DNA of 64,000 nucleotides. Source: Allobosea sp. BK604 (GTDB lineage Bacteria; Pseudomonadota; Alphaproteobacteria; Rhizobiales; Beijerinckiaceae). Made by a program: the position numbers and the translations under genes. The stretch covers positions 274,850-338,849 of the forward strand of contig NZ_SLZF01000010.1 in assembly GCF_004341515.1 (NCBI RefSeq), given 5' to 3'. The notes under the pieces are model-generated. The model searched no databases, had not been told where the DNA came from, and saw nothing but the letters and a program-made list of their open reading frames with translations. Positions 37,300 through 46,011 of this stretch are shown here, one piece after another. How positions within the stretch are numbered: the stretch's first letter is position 1; each line of letters opens with the position of its first letter.

Positions 37300-39209
37300 C
37301 AATTCGTCGCGCCGCCCGTCGCGTTCCGGAATGCCGCGTCGTTGATCGAGACGCCGAGATCGGCCTGCAGCTTGGCGACATATTCCATCAGCATGTCCTC
37401 GCTGACGCTGGAGCCGAGCAGCCGGGCGAAATTATCCGCGTCCTGCGTGGTGCGCACATAGGGCGGCACGGTCGCGCTATCGACCTTGAACAGCACGCGG
37501 CCATCGCCGGCCGCGGCGGAGTTGCTCTTGCCGACCGGCGTGCCAAAGATCAGCGACACGACATTGGCCGGAAGCTCCGGATTCTGGTCCTGGCGGCCGA
37601 GATCCTGGGCCTGCTCGATGGTCAGGCCGGCTGCGGCGGCGACCACGTCGAAGCTCTCGCCGGAATCGAGCTTCTGCACCAGCTCGCGCGTCTTGGCCGA
37701 GAGCCGGTTGGCGATCTCGTCGCCGCGCCATTGCGCTTCGACCTGCGCCTTGACCTCCTCGAAGCTCTGGTCGCGGGCCGGGTCGATCTTGGTCACGTCG
37801 AACCAGACATAGCCCGCATCGCGCGGCAGCCGGATCGCCTCGTTGTCGACGCCGATATCGGAGCGGAAGATCGCCTGCACCGCGCTGTCGCCACCCGGCA
37901 GGGCCTCCTCCTGCGTGCCGTCGGGCTTGCGCAGGCCGGAATCGACCGGCCCGACCGTCCGCAGCTTCAGCTTGAACTCGTTGGCGATATCGCCGAGCGG
38001 CTTGGCCGCGGCGCGCTGGTCCTCGATCTTGTCGTGCAGATCCCTGAGCTGCGCCGAGGCCCTGGTGGTCGCGAGCTCGCTCTTCACCTCGGCCGCGACC
38101 TCCTCGAACGGCCGCACATGCTCGGGCTCGACCTTGGAGACACGCAGCAGGACCGGCCCGAACGAGCCGTCGACCGGGCTGCTGACCGCGCCCTCGGCGA
38201 GCTCGAAAGCGGCGTTGCGCACGGCTTCGTCGAAAACCTGCGGGCGGGTGAAGGTGCCGAGCGTCAGGTCCTTCTCGGCGACATTGCGCTCGGCCGCGAT
38301 CGACTCGAAGCTGGCGCCGCCATCGATCTTCGCCTTGGCCGCCTGCGCATCGGTCAGCGAGGGGAAGCTGATCTGCTGGATCGTGCGCTGCTCGGGCGCG
38401 GTGAAGCGCTGCGCCTTGATCTGCTCGTAATGGGCCTTGGCCTCGTCGTCGTTGATCGTGCTCGGATCGGCCAGCGTTTCGGCTGTGAGCGAGAGAAGAT
38501 TGGCGCTGCGATATTCCGGCGCACGGAACGAGGTCTTGCGCTCGTCGAAATAGCTCCTGAGCTGGGCATCGCTCGGCGCGGCGATCTCGCCGGCGGCGCT
38601 GGCAGGCACCTTGGCGAAGGTGACGTTGCGGCGCTCGTTGCGCAGGCGGTGGCCAAGCTCCTGCAGCGCGACCGGCGCCGCGACCGCGCCGACCACCATC
38701 TCGGCCAGCTCCTGGCGCAGGATGGTCTCGCGCTGCGAGCGCACATAGCTCTGTTCGGTGAAGCCGTTCGAGCGCAGCAGGTCGTTGAAGCGCGGCGCCG
38801 AGAAATTGCCTGAGGCGTCGCGGAAGGTCGGATCCTCGAGGATCAGGTTGCGGATCGTCTCGTCGGAGACGGCGAGGCGCATGTTGCGCGCCGTCTGGTC
38901 GAGCGACGCCTCGGTCAGGAGCTTCGCCAGCACCTGCCGGTCGAGCCCGAGCGCGCGCGCCATCTCCGGCGGAATCGCGCGGCGCTGCTGACGCGTCAGT
39001 GTCTGGATCTCGTTCTGATAGGCATTGCGCATCTGGTCGATGCTGATCTCGGTACGGCCGACCTTGGCGACCTCGTTGCGGCCATAGCCGCGGAAGATGT
39101 CACCGACGCCCCAGATCGCGAAGGCGCCGATCAGGATGCTGAACAGGATGGTGATGAGGAGCTTGCCGAAGAAGCTCTGGCCCGCCTTGCGGATGCGCTG
39201 CATCATCAT
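37299..39209 (-). CDS. ppiD: PpiD-like peptidylprolyl isomerase / periplasmic chaperone
   Basis: 636 residues with one N-terminal membrane anchor (LLITILFSILIGAFAIWGV, residues 17-35), a SurA_N-like helical region and a parvulin-like segment in the middle. It follows the PpiD layout: membrane-bound chaperone for newly exported proteins, possibly near the Sec translocon. Isomerase activity is uncertain because the parvulin part looks divergent. Four-base overlap with trpE. Divergent from tpiA. Confidence 0.88.
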   Translation of the reverse strand: MMMQRIRKAGQSFFGKLLITILFSILIGAFAIWGVGDIFRGYGRNEVAKVGRTEISIDQMRNAYQNEIQTLTRQQRRAIPPEMARALGLDRQVLAKLLTEASLDQTARNMRLAVSDETIRNLILEDPTFRDASGNFSAPRFNDLLRSNGFTEQSYVRSQRETILRQELAEMVVGAVAAPVALQELGHRLRNERRNVTFAKVPASAAGEIAAPSDAQLRSYFDERKTSFRAPEYRSANLLSLTAETLADPSTINDDEAKAHYEQIKAQRFTAPEQRTIQQISFPSLTDAQAAKAKIDGGASFESIAAERNVAEKDLTLGTFTRPQVFDEAVRNAAFELAEGAVSSPVDGSFGPVLLRVSKVEPEHVRPFEEVAAEVKSELATTRASAQLRDLHDKIEDQRAAAKPLGDIANEFKLKLRTVGPVDSGLRKPDGTQEEALPGGDSAVQAIFRSDIGVDNEAIRLPRDAGYVWFDVTKIDPARDQSFEEVKAQVEAQWRGDEIANRLSAKTRELVQKLDSGESFDVVAAAAGLTIEQAQDLGRQDQNPELPANVVSLIFGTPVGKSNSAAAGDGRVLFKVDSATVPPYVRTTQDADNFARLLGSSVSEDMLMEYVAKLQADLGVSINDAAFRNATGGATN

Positions 39210-39388
39210 CTGAGTCGTTCTTTCCCTCGTCCGGCGGCGTGCTGATGCCGTTGGATCCGTCTTTGATCGGCGTCGCTTATAGAAACCGATCGTGCCGCCC
39301 GCAATCGTCGCGCTGCTCTTGCCGGCCGATTGCGGCGCCGGCTAGGCGTTGTTAGAGGCGAACGGATCAAAAAGGGAGGATTTCGCAG

Positions 39389-40150
39389 GTGACACGCAGC
39401 ATCAGGCCGCTGGTGGCAGGCAACTGGAAGATGAATGGTCTCAGGGCGGAGCTCGCGATCGCCGCCGAGGTGGCGAAGGGTTATGCGCCCGAGCTGAAGA
39501 ACAAGGTCGATCTCGCCATCTGCCCGCCCGCGAGCCTGCTTTTCATGACGAGCGCCGCCCTGATCGGCACGCGCATCGCCACCGGCGGCCAGGATTGCAG
39601 CATCCAGGAGGCTGGCGCCTTCACCGGCGAGATCTCGGCCGCGATGCTGGCCGATGCCGGCGCAAGCTATGCCATCGTCGGCCATTCCGAGCGCCGAACC
39701 TTGCATGGCGAGACCAACGCGATCGTGAAGGAAAAGGCGCAGGCGTCGCAGAAGGCGCTCCTCGTGCCGATCGTCTGCGTCGGCGAGACGAAGGACGAGC
39801 GAGAGGCCGGCAGGGCGCTCGCCATCGTCCGCAAGCAGCTGCGCGGCTCGGTGCCGGACGGCGCGACCGCCGCGACACTCGTCATCGCCTATGAGCCGGT
39901 CTGGGCGATCGGCACCGGCCTGACCCCGACGCCGCAGGATGTCGCCGAGATGCACGAGGCGATCCGCGCCGAGCTCGGCAAGTTGCTCGGCAAATCCGTC
40001 GCGGCCGGGGTGCGGCTGCTATATGGCGGTTCGGTCAAGCCCTCGAATGCGGCCGAATTGATGAATGTCGCCCATGTCGATGGCGCGCTCGTCGGTGGCG
40101 CCAGCCTGAAGGCCGAGGATTTCCTGGCCATTGCCAAGGCCTGCGCCTGA
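39389..40150 (+). CDS. tpiA: Triosephosphate isomerase
   Basis: Interconverts dihydroxyacetone phosphate and glyceraldehyde 3-phosphate. 253 residues from GTG 39389, with GGGAGGA upstream. Catalytic Lys in VAGNWKMNG, His in YAIVGHSERR, Glu in VIAYEPVWAIGTG and the phosphate-binding YGGSVKPSNA. Followed by secG and pyrG, the usual order in this group. Confidence 0.97.
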   Translation: MTRSIRPLVAGNWKMNGLRAELAIAAEVAKGYAPELKNKVDLAICPPASLLFMTSAALIGTRIATGGQDCSIQEAGAFTGEISAAMLADAGASYAIVGHSERRTLHGETNAIVKEKAQASQKALLVPIVCVGETKDEREAGRALAIVRKQLRGSVPDGATAATLVIAYEPVWAIGTGLTPTPQDVAEMHEAIRAELGKLLGKSVAAGVRLLYGGSVKPSNAAELMNVAHVDGALVGGASLKAEDFLAIAKACA

Positions 40151-40303
40151 GCGACCTTCGCAACCCTGCCGTTGCAGGAATGACGCAATTGCCGGGTGGC
40201 ATTGCTGGAATCTGCGTGCTATGTGCCCGGCCGAAACCGCAAAAGCGGAACGCGGCGCGGGCACCCTTGGCGGCGGCCTGCGCCATACCCATTTCGTGAG
40301 ATC

Positions 40304-40723
40304 ATGCAGAACGTTCTCATCGTCATACACCTGATCATCGTGATCGCGCTCGTCGGCGTGGTCCTGTTGCAGCGTTCCGAGGGCGGCGGCCTCGGCATGG
40401 GGTCGGGCGGAGGCGGCGTCGGCGGCTTCATGACCGGCCGTGGCCAGGCCAACGCCCTGACGCGTGCCACCGCGATCCTGGCGGGCGCGTTCTTCCTGAC
40501 CTCGATCGCTCTGGCGATCCTGGCCAATCAGGGCCGTACGCAGCGCTCGATCCTCGACGGCGCGCCGGCTTCGACCGCGCCTGCGGCGCCGACCGGGCCG
40601 AGCGCCCCCAATGCCAGCGGTCAGGGCGGCGTGCTCGACCAGCTCCGGCAGATGCAGAACCAGAGCGGCGGCGGCGGCTCGCAACCGCCGACGCCATCGG
40701 CGCCGGCAGCGCCGCAGCAGTAA
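40304..40723 (+). CDS. secG: Preprotein translocase subunit SecG
   Basis: 139-residue SecG of SecYEG. Two membrane helices: MQNVLIVIHLIIVIALVGVV (residues 1-20) and an Ala/Leu-rich segment after LTRATAILAGAFFLTS. The cytoplasmic loop LLQRSEGGGLGMG is the family signature. The tail is long and rich in Ala, Pro, Gly and Gln, as in other alphaproteobacteria. ATG 40304 is chosen since the open frame upstream lacks similarity. A tandem terminator follows. Confidence 0.93.
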   Translation: MQNVLIVIHLIIVIALVGVVLLQRSEGGGLGMGSGGGGVGGFMTGRGQANALTRATAILAGAFFLTSIALAILANQGRTQRSILDGAPASTAPAAPTGPSAPNASGQGGVLDQLRQMQNQSGGGGSQPPTPSAPAAPQQ

Positions 40724-40737
40724 GGATGACAGGGCAG

Positions 40738-40764
40738 GGGCCGGGAAACCGGCCCTTCTCTTTT
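40738..40764 (+). terminator. Intrinsic terminator after secG, copy 1
   Basis: Stem GGGCCGG / CCGGCCC with a GAAA tetraloop, followed by TTCTCTTTT. Fifteen bases after the secG stop. Confidence 0.85.
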
Positions 40765-40775
40765 GCGAGGGAGCT

Positions 40776-40800
40776 GCCGGGAAACCGGCCCTTCTCTTTT
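40776..40800 (+). terminator. Intrinsic terminator after secG, copy 2 (duplicate)
   Basis: A 26-base direct copy of the first terminator at 36-base spacing (40740-40765 and 40776-40801 identical), with a shorter stem GCCGG / CCGGC, the same GAAA loop and TTCTCTTTT. Confidence 0.75.
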
Positions 40801-40917
40801 GTGGATTGGCTTGCCGGAACGGTGGTTCTGTCAGGTTGTGGACAAGCGCGTGGGGCAGGGCGGTGTTGCACGCCGGCGCTTCGCGAATCGGAAACCTGGG
40901 TCTAGAGGAGAACTCCC

Positions 40918-42546
40918 ATGACGCGGTACGTTTTCATCACCGGCGGCGTGGTGTCCTCGCTTGGCAAAGGCCTGGCGGCGGCGGCTCTCGCAGCTCTCCT
41001 GCAGGCACGTGGCTATAAGGTCCGCCTGCGCAAGCTCGACCCCTATCTCAATGTCGATCCGGGCACGATGAGCCCGTATCAGCACGGCGAGGTCTTCGTC
41101 ACCGACGATGGCGCCGAGACCGATCTCGACCTCGGCCATTACGAGCGGTTCACCGGCCGTCCCTGCAACAGGGGCGACAACATCACCACCGGCCGCATCT
41201 ACATGGACATCCTGACCAAGGAGCGCCGTGGCGATTATCTCGGCGCCACCATCCAGGTCGTCCCGCACGTCACCAATGCGATCAAGGACTTCGTCCTCAC
41301 CGGTAATGACGATTACGACTTCACGCTGGTTGAGATCGGCGGAACCGTCGGCGATATCGAGAGCCTGCCCTTCCTCGAATCGATCCGCCAGGTCAGCCAG
41401 CAATTGCCGCGCGGCCAGTGCATCTTCATCCACCTGACGCTGCTGCCCTATATCCCGACCGCCGGCGAGCTGAAGACCAAGCCGACCCAGCACTCCGTCG
41501 CCGAGCTGCGCTCGATCGGCATCCAGCCCGACATCCTGCTCTGCCGCACCGACCGCGAGATCCCGCGGGAAGAACGCCGCAAGCTCGCGCTGTTCTGCAA
41601 TGTCCGCGAGACCGCGGTGATCGAAGCCCGCGACGCCGCTTCGATCTACGACGTGCCGCTCTCGTACCATGCCGAGGGGCTCGACACCGAAGTGCTCGCC
41701 GCTTTCGGCATGGATGCGTCCAAGGAGCCGGATATCAGCGGCTGGAAGCGCATCTCGGAGCGCGTCAAGAATCCGGAGGGCGAGGTCACCATCGCCATCG
41801 TCGGCAAATATACCGGGATGAAGGATGCCTATAAGTCGCTGATCGAGGCGCTGACCCATGGCGGCATCGCCAACCGGGTCAAGGTCAATCTCGACTGGAT
41901 CGAGTCGGAGGTCTTCGAGAAGGAGGACCCGGCGCCCTTCCTCGAACATGTCCACGGCATTCTCGTGCCCGGCGGCTTCGGCCATCGCGGCGCCGAGGGC
42001 AAGATCAAGGCGGCGACCTTCGCCAGGCAGCGCAAAGTGCCCTATTTCGGCATCTGCTTCGGCATGCAGATGGCGGTGATCGAGGCCGCTCGCTCGCTCG
42101 CCGGCATCGCGGACGCGAACTCGACCGAGTTCGGCCCGACGCAGGAGCCCGTCGTCGGCCTGATGACCGAGTGGATGCGCGGCAATGAGCTGGAGCAGCG
42201 CGCGGCCGGCGGCGATCTCGGCGGCACGATGCGGCTCGGCGCCTATGCCTCGAAGCTCAATGCGGAGTCCAAGATCGCGCGGATCTACGGCTCGACCGAG
42301 ATCTCCGAGCGCCATCGCCACCGCTACGAGGTCAATATGGGCTATCGCGAGCGGCTGGAGGCGCAGGGCATGGCGTTCAGCGGCGTCTCGCCGGATGGCC
42401 TGCTGCCGGAAACGATCGAATATCCCGGCCATCCCTGGTTCATCGGCGTGCAGTATCATCCCGAGCTGAAATCGCGCCCGTTCGAGCCGCATCCGCTCTT
42501 CGCCAGCTTCATCGAGGCGGCGGTGGTGCAGAGCCGGCTGGTCTGA
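40918..42546 (+). CDS. pyrG: CTP synthase
   Basis: Makes CTP from UTP, ATP and glutamine. 542 residues, standard length. The N-terminal synthetase has the P-loop-like GGVVSSLGKG at residues 9-18 and the PYLNVDPGTMSPYQHGEVFV segment. The glutaminase domain has its nucleophile Cys380 in YFGICFGMQMAVIE and the His-Glu pair in QYHPELKSRPF. Separate from secG because of the double terminator; the promoter is likely in 40801-40917. Confidence 0.97.
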   Translation: MTRYVFITGGVVSSLGKGLAAAALAALLQARGYKVRLRKLDPYLNVDPGTMSPYQHGEVFVTDDGAETDLDLGHYERFTGRPCNRGDNITTGRIYMDILTKERRGDYLGATIQVVPHVTNAIKDFVLTGNDDYDFTLVEIGGTVGDIESLPFLESIRQVSQQLPRGQCIFIHLTLLPYIPTAGELKTKPTQHSVAELRSIGIQPDILLCRTDREIPREERRKLALFCNVRETAVIEARDAASIYDVPLSYHAEGLDTEVLAAFGMDASKEPDISGWKRISERVKNPEGEVTIAIVGKYTGMKDAYKSLIEALTHGGIANRVKVNLDWIESEVFEKEDPAPFLEHVHGILVPGGFGHRGAEGKIKAATFARQRKVPYFGICFGMQMAVIEAARSLAGIADANSTEFGPTQEPVVGLMTEWMRGNELEQRAAGGDLGGTMRLGAYASKLNAESKIARIYGSTEISERHRHRYEVNMGYRERLEAQGMAFSGVSPDGLLPETIEYPGHPWFIGVQYHPELKSRPFEPHPLFASFIEAAVVQSRLV

Positions 42547-42555
42547 TCCGTTTCT

Positions 42556-42715
42556 TCCTTCTCCCCCTGCGGGAGAAGGATGCACGCAGTACCGGACGAA
42601 GGTTGCGGTGTCCTTGCCGATAGGGAGCCTGTCGGGCAGCCGTTGCTGCAATCGTCGCGACCCCTCATCCGTCTCGGTTTCGCCGAGCCACCTTCTGCCG
42701 CAAGGGGAGGAGGGA
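42556..42715. repeat. Composite intergenic repeat between pyrG and the DUF350 cluster
   Basis: Starts with a 10-bp-stem hairpin (TCCTTCTCCC / GGGAGAAGGA, 42556-42580) and ends in CCTTCTGCCGCAAGGGGAGG, with CCCTCATCCGTCTCGG in between. This pattern of CTTCTCCC-type ends and a CCCTCATCCG centre is a known-looking intergenic repeat of Rhizobiales. It fills most of the 279-base gap after pyrG. Confidence 0.6.
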
Positions 42716-42825
42716 CGGCGCGCACCCCCTCGAAGAATTTGCCCTAACCCTGCTGGCGAAACCGCGCCGGCCGCTTATAGTCTGCCCGGATATTTCGATC
42801 CGTCGAAGGCTTGGGGGCAGGCGCG

Positions 42826-43227
42826 ATGACGATCTCTATGGCCGGTTTGCCGGCCTTTCTGCTGTATTTCTGCGTCGGCACCGCGCTGATCGTCGGCTTC
42901 GCGGTGATCTATCTGCGCCTGACCGCGCATGACGAGATCGCGCTGATCCGCTCCGGCAATCTCTCCGCCGCTATTGCTTTCGGCGGCAATCTCGCCGGCT
43001 TCTCGATCCCGCTGGAAAAGGCGATCGAACAGGCGAGCAGCATTCCGGACCTGGTGCTGTGGGCGCTTGCGGCGATGCTGATCCAGTTCGCAGCCTATGG
43101 CGTGGCGCGTTATCTTAGCCCCGAACTCTCCAAGAAGATCGAGGAAGACCGGCTGCCCTCGGCCGCCATGCTCGCCGTCATCGCCGTGATCAGCGGCACG
43201 CTGGCTGCGGCCAGCATGACGGAGTGA
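42826..43227 (+). CDS. DUF350 membrane protein (YjfL-like), first copy
   Basis: 133 residues from ATG 42826 (MTISMAGLPAFLLYFCVG), with four predicted membrane helices. The loop HDEIALIRSGNLSAAIAFGG is the DUF350 signature. In E. coli, YjfL of this family is encoded near an ATP-grasp enzyme (YjfC). Here it heads the cluster DUF350-DUF1190-ATP-grasp-VOC-DUF350, and its stop overlaps the next start as GTGA. Function unknown; a membrane partner for the ATP-grasp system is inferred. Confidence 0.88.
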   Translation: MTISMAGLPAFLLYFCVGTALIVGFAVIYLRLTAHDEIALIRSGNLSAAIAFGGNLAGFSIPLEKAIEQASSIPDLVLWALAAMLIQFAAYGVARYLSPELSKKIEEDRLPSAAMLAVIAVISGTLAAASMTE

Positions 43228-43856
43228 GCGCGATGAAGCGCTCGACCCAGATCGGATTGGCTGCCGTCGGCATCGTGCTCGTCGCCTCGTTCTGGCCGCG
43301 CGCCGAGGAGCCCGAGGAGGATCTCGTCTACAACTCCCTGGCGGATTGCCGCGCCGCCGGCCAGATCAGCGCGACGCAATGCGAGCAGCGCTTCAACGAA
43401 GCCTCGGCCAACCATCTGCGTGACGCCAAGAAGTTTTCCAATAGCAGCCAGTGCGAGGCGGAATACGGCGCCGGAGGCTGCCAGAACGCGGTCTGGAACG
43501 GTGCCCAGGTCGTGATTCCGGCGCTGGCCGGCATTATGCTCGCTCGCCAGTTCATGCAGGGCGGCGGTGCGGCTCAGGCTCTGCTGCCGCCGACGCGCCA
43601 GGCCTGCCCGCCCGGCAGCCAGCTTCCGGAATGCCAGCCGGCACGCTCCTCATCGTCTTCGGGCGGAGGCGGTGGTGGCAGCTCCAGCAGTCGTTCCTTC
43701 TCGTCATCCTCGACCCGGGCCTATTCGACGACCTCGGGCGGCACCGTCATCGCGCGCAGCGGCTCGACGCCCGGCAGCGCCACGACGACAAGCGTTTCCT
43801 CGCGCGGCGGCTTCGGCTCTAGCTCGCGCTCCTACAGCTCCTCCTCGTCGTCCTGA
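43224..43856 (+). CDS. DUF1190 (YgiB-like) protein with Ser/Gly-rich tail
   Basis: 210 residues from GTG 43224; ATG 43233 is an alternative. One N-terminal membrane segment (IGLAAVGIVLVASFW) replaces the lipobox Cys seen in E. coli YgiB. The core has conserved Cys residues in LADCRAA, ATQCEQRF, SSQCEAEYG and GGCQNAV. The C-terminal third is low-complexity Ser/Gly/Thr and contains RGGFG (43803-43817), close to an RGGFG that I recall near the end of YgiB. It lies one base before the YgiC-like gene, the same pair as E. coli ygiB-ygiC. Confidence 0.85.
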   Translation: MSAMKRSTQIGLAAVGIVLVASFWPRAEEPEEDLVYNSLADCRAAGQISATQCEQRFNEASANHLRDAKKFSNSSQCEAEYGAGGCQNAVWNGAQVVIPALAGIMLARQFMQGGGAAQALLPPTRQACPPGSQLPECQPARSSSSSGGGGGGSSSSRSFSSSSTRAYSTTSGGTVIARSGSTPGSATTTSVSSRGGFGSSSRSYSSSSSS

Positions 43857-43857
43857 G

Positions 43858-45024
43858 ATGCGCCGCGTCAAGCTCGCCCCGCGCACGAACTGGCAGGCCG
43901 AGGTCGAGCGCCTCGGCTTCGCCTTCCATACGATCGATGGCGAGACCTATTGGGACGAGAGCGCGGCCTATGCGTTCACGCTCGAGGAGATCGAGCGCGA
44001 TATCGAAGGGCCGACCGGGGAGATCGAGCAGCTTTGCTTCGCCTTCATCGAGCGCGCCATCGGCGACGAGGCCACGCTGACGAAGCTGGCGATCCCGGAG
44101 ATGCATTGGCCCCTGATCCGCGAGAGCTGGCAGCGCGGCGACCGCAATCTCTACGGCCGGCTCGATCTCGCCTATGACGGCAAGGGCCCCGCCAAGCTTC
44201 TCGAATACAATGCCGATACGCCGACGGCGCTGTTCGAATCGAGCGTGGTGCAATGGGATTGGTTGGAGCAGGCGATGGCGCGCGGCGCCCTGCCATCGGG
44301 CTGCGATCAGTTCAACTCGCTGCATGAGCGCCTGATCGCGGCCCTCGCGGCGCTGCGCCAGCCTTCTCCCTATCGCCTGCATCTGACCTGCGTCCAGAAC
44401 AGCAATGAGGACAAGGGCACGGTCGACTACTTGCAGGATTGCGCGGTGCAAGCAGGGCTCGATGCCCGCTTCACCTATATCGAGGAGATCGGCCTGCTCA
44501 GCGATGGCCGGTTTTGCGATGGCTCGAACCTGCCGATCGAGACGCTGTTCAAGCTCTATCCCTGGGAATGGCTCTTCCGCGAGAGCTACGCCTCGGCGCT
44601 GGCCGGTGCGCGCTGCCAGTTCATCGAGCCGCCCTGGAAGGCGCTGCTCTCGAACAAGGGCCTGCTTGCCTGTCTCTGGGAGATGGAAGCGGGCCATCCC
44701 AACCTGCTGCCGGCTTTCTTCGAGGGCGATCCGCGCTGCGTCTCGCTCTCGCCCCGCCATGTCCGCAAGCCGCTCTATTCGCGCGAGGGCGCCAATATCG
44801 AGCTGATCGAACGCGGCAAGGTGCTCGACAGCGATGACGGTCCCTATGGCGCCGAGGGCCATATCCTTCAGGATGCGGCTCAGCTCGCCTCTTTCGACGG
44901 CACCTATGCCGTGCTCGGCTCCTGGCTGGTCGCCTCGGAAGCTTGCGGGCTCTGCATCCGCGAGGATGCGACGCCGATCACCAAGAACACCTCGCGCTTC
45001 CTGCCGCATTATATCGAGCCGTGA
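43858..45024 (+). CDS. YgiC-like ATP-grasp enzyme (glutathionylspermidine synthase family)
   Basis: 388 residues from ATG 43858. The family joins carboxylates and amines using ATP (C-N ligase). Visible conserved parts: LLEYNADTPTALFES, NEDKGTVDYLQDCA, KLYPWEWLFRESYA, PPWKALLSNKGLLACLWE, KPLYSREGANI and the end GLCIREDATPITKNTSRFLP. It lacks the N-terminal amidase of the E. coli bifunctional Gss, as YgiC does. The true substrate is unknown; proposals in the literature for such ATP-grasp clusters include peptide or polyamine ligation. The DUF1190 partner next door could be its substrate or anchor. Confidence 0.9.
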   Translation: MRRVKLAPRTNWQAEVERLGFAFHTIDGETYWDESAAYAFTLEEIERDIEGPTGEIEQLCFAFIERAIGDEATLTKLAIPEMHWPLIRESWQRGDRNLYGRLDLAYDGKGPAKLLEYNADTPTALFESSVVQWDWLEQAMARGALPSGCDQFNSLHERLIAALAALRQPSPYRLHLTCVQNSNEDKGTVDYLQDCAVQAGLDARFTYIEEIGLLSDGRFCDGSNLPIETLFKLYPWEWLFRESYASALAGARCQFIEPPWKALLSNKGLLACLWEMEAGHPNLLPAFFEGDPRCVSLSPRHVRKPLYSREGANIELIERGKVLDSDDGPYGAEGHILQDAAQLASFDGTYAVLGSWLVASEACGLCIREDATPITKNTSRFLPHYIEP

Positions 45025-45097
45025 CCATCGGCCGAAAGCTTGCTACGACCAGTGAGCAGGCAGCTCCAAGCCGCTCCGAACCATAGCGATTCCCGAC

Positions 45098-45973
45098 ATG
45101 TCCGAGCCCAATCGGCCCCGTGGCCTCGACCATCTCGTCATCGGCGTGCACGATCTCGACGCCGCCGGCCGGCTCTATGAGCGGCTCGGCTTTCGCGTCG
45201 GCGCGCGCAACCGCCATCCCTGGGGAACCGAGAACCGGATCGTCCAGTTTCCCGGCGCCTTCCTCGAATTGATCACGGTCGGCGATCCCGGCGCGATTCC
45301 GCAGCATGCACCGCATCGCTTCTCCTTCGGCGCTTTCGTTCGCGATGCGCTCGCGCGGGGCGAGGGCCTGTCGATGCTGGTGCTGGAGAGCAAGGACGCC
45401 AAGGCCGACGCCGAGATCTTCAAGGACGCCGCCATTGGCGATTTCGAGCCGTTCTTCTTCGAGCGCCAGGCAAGGCGGCCCGATGGCAGCGAGGTCCGCG
45501 TCGCCTTCTCGCTCGCCTTCGCGGAGAATGATCGCGCCCCCGCCTGCGGCTTCTTCACCTGTCAGCAGCACGAGCCGCAGAATTTCTGGAACCCGGCCTT
45601 CCAGCAGCATGCCAATGGCACGACGGGACTTGCCGCCGCGATCATGCTGGCCGAGAACCCGACCGACCATCACATCTTCCTCTCCGCCTTCACCGGTGAG
45701 CGCAGCCTGAAATCCAACTCCCTCGGCATCAGCGCGCCGCTGCCGCGCGGGCGCTTCGACATCCTGACGCCGCATGCCGCTTTCCAGCTCTTTGCCGGCG
45801 AGGAAGGGGCGCCCGGTCCGCGTTTCGCCGGCTTCGTCGTCACCGTGCCGGACCTGGCGGCGGTGCGGGCGCTTCTCGCGGCCGGCGACATCCCGTCGCT
45901 GCAGGTCGGCGAAAGGATCGTGGTGCCGTCCGGCGCCGCCATGGGCTGCATGGTTGCGTTCGAGAAGGGCTGA
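45098..45973 (+). CDS. Glyoxalase-like VOC protein in the DUF350 cluster
   Basis: 291 residues. N-terminus RPRGLDHLVIGVHDLDAAGR and ENRIVQFPGAFLELITVG are typical of the Glyoxalase_3 group; a second VOC unit seems present in the C-terminal half (FQLFAGEEGAPGPRFAGFVV). Its place between the ATP-grasp gene (73 bases before) and the second DUF350 gene (38 bases after) suggests the same transcript. Substrate unknown. Confidence 0.82.
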   Translation: MSEPNRPRGLDHLVIGVHDLDAAGRLYERLGFRVGARNRHPWGTENRIVQFPGAFLELITVGDPGAIPQHAPHRFSFGAFVRDALARGEGLSMLVLESKDAKADAEIFKDAAIGDFEPFFFERQARRPDGSEVRVAFSLAFAENDRAPACGFFTCQQHEPQNFWNPAFQQHANGTTGLAAAIMLAENPTDHHIFLSAFTGERSLKSNSLGISAPLPRGRFDILTPHAAFQLFAGEEGAPGPRFAGFVVTVPDLAAVRALLAAGDIPSLQVGERIVVPSGAAMGCMVAFEKG

Positions 45974-46011
45974 GGCGAGGATCGTCGTCAGAATCGGCGG
46001 GGGCGGTCGGA

